Of a DNA stretch of 45,503 bases, positions 42,135 through 45,503 are shown piece by piece (the stretch's first letter is position 1; every line of letters starts with the position of its first letter). The stretch comes from Stomatobaculum longum. GTDB taxonomy: Bacteria > Bacillota > Clostridia > Lachnospirales > Lachnospiraceae. Where the stretch lies: assembly GCA_000242235.1 (NCBI GenBank), contig JH590863.1, positions 418,228-463,730 on the forward strand, read 5' to 3'. Made by a program: the position numbers and the translations under genes. A model generated the notes under the pieces. That model was not told the DNA's origin. It made no database searches and saw only the letters and a list, made by a program, of their open reading frames with translations.

Positions 42135-43076
42135 ATGAAGGAGATTCCAGGCATCATACGCCCGGAATTACAACAGTTGCCACAGGTCAAAGATCGAATG
42201 ACCTTTCTGTATCTGGAACGCTGCAAGCTGAATCGACGTGACAGTGCGATTGAAGTTATGGACGATGACGGTACGGTAGATATTCCGGCGGCAGCCATAT
42301 CGGTACTGATGTTGGGACCGGGCAGCAGCATTACCCACCGTGCGATGGAATTAATCGGAGACGTCGGCGTTACTGTCATTTGGGTTGGAGAGCACGGTGT
42401 CCGCTATTATGCAAGCGGACGCCCGCTCACCAAGCGAGCAGGTCTTTTGTTGCAACAAGCCAAGTTGGTTAGTAATCAGCGGTTACATTTGGCTGTCGTT
42501 CGAAAGATGTATGCAATGCGTTTCCCTTCCGAAGATGTAAGCAAGTTAACGTTACAGCAACTCCGCGGACGTGAGGGCAGTCGTGTGCGGGAAATATACC
42601 GCAAGCTATCCAAGCAATACGACGTTTCGTGGTCCGGCAGAGAATACAATCCAGAGGATTTCTTTGAGAGCAATGCGGTGAATCAAGCACTCAGTGCAGG
42701 GCATGTATGTCTTTACGGTCTTGCGCATGCAGTCATTGTTGCTTTGGGGTGTTCCCCGGGACTCGGTTTTGTCCATGTCGGACATGAACTCTCATTTGTA
42801 TATGATATTGCAGACCTTTACAAAGCCGAGGTGACTATCCCTATCGCATTTGAAGCGGCGTCGCAAGACTTGCCGGACTTGCCCGCTTATGTTAGAAGGA
42901 AGACTCGTGATGCGATGGTAGAGCAGCACATTTTAGAGCGAATGATACGAGATTTGCACTATTTGCTTGCAGATGAGGAGGAAGCGGGAGAAGAAGAGAG
43001 TGTGGTTTACCTTTGGGATAACATAAGAGATACTGTTCCAAACGCCACCTCATATCGGATGGGTGATACACCATGA
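42135..43076 (+). CDS. cas1: Cas1e integrase
   Basis: A 313-residue Cas1 of the I-E branch. Aligning by eye with E. coli Cas1, the metal residues are E147 in GREGSRV, H214 in GFVHVG, and D227 in YDIAD. Together with Cas2 it inserts new spacers at the leader end of the array. It starts 9 nt after cas6e and overlaps cas2 by ATGA. Confidence 0.97.
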   Translation: MKEIPGIIRPELQQLPQVKDRMTFLYLERCKLNRRDSAIEVMDDDGTVDIPAAAISVLMLGPGSSITHRAMELIGDVGVTVIWVGEHGVRYYASGRPLTKRAGLLLQQAKLVSNQRLHLAVVRKMYAMRFPSEDVSKLTLQQLRGREGSRVREIYRKLSKQYDVSWSGREYNPEDFFESNAVNQALSAGHVCLYGLAHAVIVALGCSPGLGFVHVGHELSFVYDIADLYKAEVTIPIAFEAASQDLPDLPAYVRRKTRDAMVEQHILERMIRDLHYLLADEEEAGEEESVVYLWDNIRDTVPNATSYRMGDTP

Positions 43077-43972
43077 TAGTGATTACACTTACCGATTGTC
43101 CCCCCAAGGTGCGAGGGGATTTGTCTAAATGGTTGCTTGAAATTTCGACAGGCGTTTATGTTGGGAATCTCAGTGCACGCGTACGCGATGAACTTTGGGG
43201 ACGCATTTGTGAGCACCTCAAAGATGGCAGAGCGACCATGGTTTACAGCAGCAACGGAGAGCAGAAACTAGACTTTGCAATTCATAATACCAGTTGGCTT
43301 CCGGTAGATTACGACGGCATCAAGCTGGTGAGAAAGCCCGGGATAAAAAAACGAGAAAAGAATTCCGAACAAGTTGAGACAGAAAAGGCCGCGATGAGCC
43401 GTGCGGAGAAGTTCTATCAGGTGCAGCGAATTCAGAAGCATCAGGCACGCAAACGGAGTACAGCCGAGTATGTAGTCCTGGATGTAGAGACGACTGGCCT
43501 AAATATAGCACATGACCGGATGATTGAAGTTGCGGCTATCCGAGTAGAGGAAGGACGAGAAGTTTCCTGTTACAGTAGCTTGATTTACTGCGATGCTGTA
43601 CCGGAGACAATTGTTGAATTGACCGGAATCACATCGGATAAGCTAAAAAACGAAGGAAAACCGATTGCACAGGTGCTTAAAGAGCTGCTGGAGTTCATCG
43701 GAGATACTCGCATTGTGAGTCACAATGCGAGTTTTGATTGGCGCTTCCTGCAGCAGGCTTGCAAGCAAAACGATATCTTGTCGGGGCATCCTCACATTAC
43801 CGACACGCTGAATCTTGCAAGGCAAAAAGTAGATGAGGTGGAAGATTACAAACTCTTGACCTTATCAAAGTACTTTCATTTTGCTATACTGGAGCCGCAT
43901 AGGGCGCTCGCTGACTGCCGCTTGACGCATCAGCTCTACGAGAAGTTAAAGCGGATCGAGGCTGAGGACTAG
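43073..43972 (+). CDS. cas2: Cas2e fused to a DnaQ-like DEDDh exonuclease
   Basis: A 299-residue fusion. Residues 1-95 are Cas2e (MIVITLTDCPPKVRGDLSKW, then GVYVGNLSARVRDELW and GEQKLDFAIHNTSWLPVDYD). A linker of about 40 residues follows. Residues 133-299 are an exonuclease with all five DEDDh residues: D137, E139, D222, H276 and D281. Such fusions are known in some I-E systems, including Streptococcus thermophilus, where the DnaQ part trims prespacer 3' overhangs and raises integration. Only 32 nt separate its stop from the first repeat, so the array's leader must include the 3' end of this gene. Confidence 0.96.
   Translation: MIVITLTDCPPKVRGDLSKWLLEISTGVYVGNLSARVRDELWGRICEHLKDGRATMVYSSNGEQKLDFAIHNTSWLPVDYDGIKLVRKPGIKKREKNSEQVETEKAAMSRAEKFYQVQRIQKHQARKRSTAEYVVLDVETTGLNIAHDRMIEVAAIRVEEGREVSCYSSLIYCDAVPETIVELTGITSDKLKNEGKPIAQVLKELLEFIGDTRIVSHNASFDWRFLQQACKQNDILSGHPHITDTLNLARQKVDEVEDYKLLTLSKYFHFAILEPHRALADCRLTHQLYEKLKRIEAED
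43856..43890 (+). promoter_or_regulatory. candidate leader promoter of the CRISPR array, inside cas2
   Basis: TGCTATACT at 43882-43890 is an extended -10, with TTATCA 17 nt upstream of the -10 (43862-43867) and TTGACC just before that. Transcription would begin near 43897, about 108 nt before the first repeat. It lies within the exonuclease part of the cas2 gene. Confidence 0.45.
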
Positions 43973-43981
43973 GATCAACCA

Positions 43982-44000
43982 CGGAAATACGCCATTTCCG
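43982..44000 (+). repeat. small inverted repeat at the leader-repeat junction
   Basis: CGGAAAT at 43982-43988 and ATTTCCG at 43994-44000 form a perfect 7-bp hairpin with a 5-nt loop, 4 nt before the first CRISPR repeat. It could be a contact site for the adaptation complex. Confidence 0.5.
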
Positions 44001-44004
44001 AAGT

Positions 44005-45503
44005 GTTTTCCCCGCACACGCGGGGGTGATCCTCTATGAGTTCTGATGATTGAATGAGACTATAGGTTTTCCCCGCACACGCGGGGGTGATCCTTAAAAA
44101 AGATATATCATTAGTAAATATTCTAAGTTTTCCCCGCACACGCGGGGGTGATCCTATGAAATGGGAAAATGCGATTGTGAATGTGGTGTTTTCCCCGCAC
44201 ACGCGGGGGTGATCCTATGAACAAGAAGGATTTTGAGAAAGCACTGGAGTTTTCCCCGCACACGCGGGGGTGATCCCTCATCCGGCTTTAAGTTCTCATA
44301 AAATTCGACGTTTTCCCCGCACACGCGGGGGTGATCCCAGGTTTGTGAACAGCTTGCATTGATTGAAGAGGTTTTCCCCGCACACGCGGGGGTGATCCCT
44401 GCCCTTCAGACATTGCGCCAGTTTCATCAAAGTTTTCCCCGCACACGCGGGGGTGATCCTGAATCGCGTTCACAGATAAAACCCTTAAGTTCGTTTTCCC
44501 CGCACACGCGGGGGTGATCCTCCTCCAGGATTTCAGCATGCAGGCCATTCTGCGTTTTCCCCGCACACGCGGGGGTGATCCTAGCTATCGTAAGTAGTCG
44601 TATAGTTAGTGAAAGTTTTCCCCGCACACGCGGGGGTGATCCTCATGCTTATATACAAGGAAATCTACAATATAAGTTTTCCCCGCACACGCGGGGGTGA
44701 TCCCAACCGATAATTAAAGCCCTTATAGTTATCTTCGTTTTCCCCGCACACGCGGGGGTGATCCTCAGGATCACGACGGCGGAAGGCAACACCTCCGGTT
44801 TTCCCCGCACACGCGGGGGTGATCCTTATCCAGGTCATAACCTTCTGACTGGCCTCGTGTTTTCCCCGCACACGCGGGGGTGATCCTAGTATCATCAGCT
44901 TTGCCGTCAATAGCATTTCGTTTTCCCCGCACACGCGGGGGTGATCCTCAGAGATTCAACTGCTTTCATTGCCCCCATCTGTTTTCCCCGCACACGCGGG
45001 GGTGATCCTCACTAATAGCTTTTTGCGTTGCAATACTAGGGGTTTTCCCCGCACACGCGGGGGTGATCCCCCTTAAGTTCCTTAAGTTTATTTGCCGCAA
45101 CAGTTTTCCCCGCACACGCGGGGGTGATCCTAAAGATGAGATACTAAAAAGAGCGGGTAAGCCGTTTTCCCCGCACACGCGGGGGTGATCCTGGATAATA
45201 CAACGACAGTATTTGCAAATATGAGTTTTCCCCGCACACGCGGGGGTGATCCTATTTTGTCAGTTCCTAATTTTATAAAGCCGCGGTTTTCCCCGCACAC
45301 GCGGGGGTGATCCTTTCTACATTAGAAAGTGCTATTAACGAGGGGAGTTTTCCCCGCACACGCGGGGGTGATCCTGCTCCGGCTAATCAGCTTAGAATCT
45401 TGAAAGCGTTTTCCCCGCACACGCGGGGGTGATCCCCGGCGCGCCTCTCTTTTGTCTACCCTTAGCATGTTTTCCCCGCACACGCGGGGGTGATCCTCCG
45501 TCG
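44005..45503 (+). CRISPR. type I-E CRISPR array, 25 repeats visible, continuing past the window
   Basis: Repeats start at 44005 and then every 61 nt up to 45469. All 25 are 28 nt long and identical by eye. Each begins GTTTTCCCCGCACACGCG and ends GGGGTGATCC, with the CCCCGC/GCGGGG hairpin of type I-E. There are 24 complete spacers of 33 nt, and a 25th cut off by the window edge. The first spacer base is T in 19 and C in 6 of 25 units, so it is better counted as a 29th, variable repeat base, leaving 32-nt spacers. The repeat orientation places the leader on the cas2 side. I could not match any spacer to this window. Confidence 0.99.

Noticed and set aside
43944-43980. Possible degenerate repeat before the first CRISPR repeat, because GATCAACC resembles a repeat end and the next 32 nt are spacer-sized
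   Set aside because: The preceding bases belong to the cas2 coding sequence and do not match the GTTTTCCCCGC part of the repeat.
43975-45178. Minus-strand open frames across the CRISPR array encoding repeated SPPRVRGK and ITPACAGKT units
   Set aside because: These are translations of the CRISPR repeats, whose 61-nt period shifts the frame from unit to unit. They are a well-known annotation artefact and have no start signals.

Overview
The window looks like chromosomal DNA of a moderately GC-rich Bacillota bacterium, most likely a Clostridia or Lachnospiraceae-type anaerobe. The grounds are near-consensus AGGAGG ribosome binding sites, sigma-A-type promoters, dense tandem operons with ATGA overlaps, the gene families present, and a type I-E CRISPR repeat resembling that of Streptococcus thermophilus CRISPR4. 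This assignment is inference, because no rRNA or tRNA gene is visible.

Layout. 1-1000: the end of a PepSY-domain gene, a terminator, and a RelB/ParE-type toxin-antitoxin pair whose promoter is spanned by a perfect palindrome. 1200-5650: a tight three-gene cluster consisting of an SF2 helicase fused to an HNH nuclease, an unrecognised 185-aa protein, and a nitrilase-fold enzyme with a ScoMcrA-like head domain. This is the best candidate for an undescribed defence system. 5800-8600: a histidine phosphatase whose start codon reads ATA, a nucleotidyltransferase and a lipoprotein serpin. 8700-12000: a YtrA-type GntR regulator with an ABC exporter, a hypothetical protein and a VOC protein. 12300-15200: a YfcC-type carrier and an M20 amidohydrolase. 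15270-22650: mostly housekeeping or orphan genes, including a HEAT-like gene split by an in-frame amber codon, an AspT-type transporter, an ABC-F protein, an exonuclease, a DUF2500 protein, and a small membrane gene frameshifted by a 7-bp duplication. 22700-26430: a glycerate kinase and GntP permease operon divergent from a CdaR-type regulator. 26700-34200: two conserved orphans, an AT-rich membrane/coiled-coil gene that looks imported, a DUF4143 ATPase, a rhodanese lipoprotein with MsrAB, an acyltransferase and a YbaK-type deacylase.

34500-45503: a complete type I-E CRISPR-Cas locus (cas3, cas8e, cse2, cas7e, cas5e, cas6e, cas1 and cas2 fused to a DnaQ-like exonuclease). It is followed by an array with 25 repeats visible at a strict 61-nt period, running off the window edge. 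Only 32 nt separate cas2 from the first repeat, so the leader must overlap the 3' end of cas2.

Much of the window is accessory: toxin-antitoxin, candidate restriction-like defence and CRISPR. Several genes show small lesions (ATA start, amber codon, 7-bp duplication) that deserve checking against raw reads and related strains.
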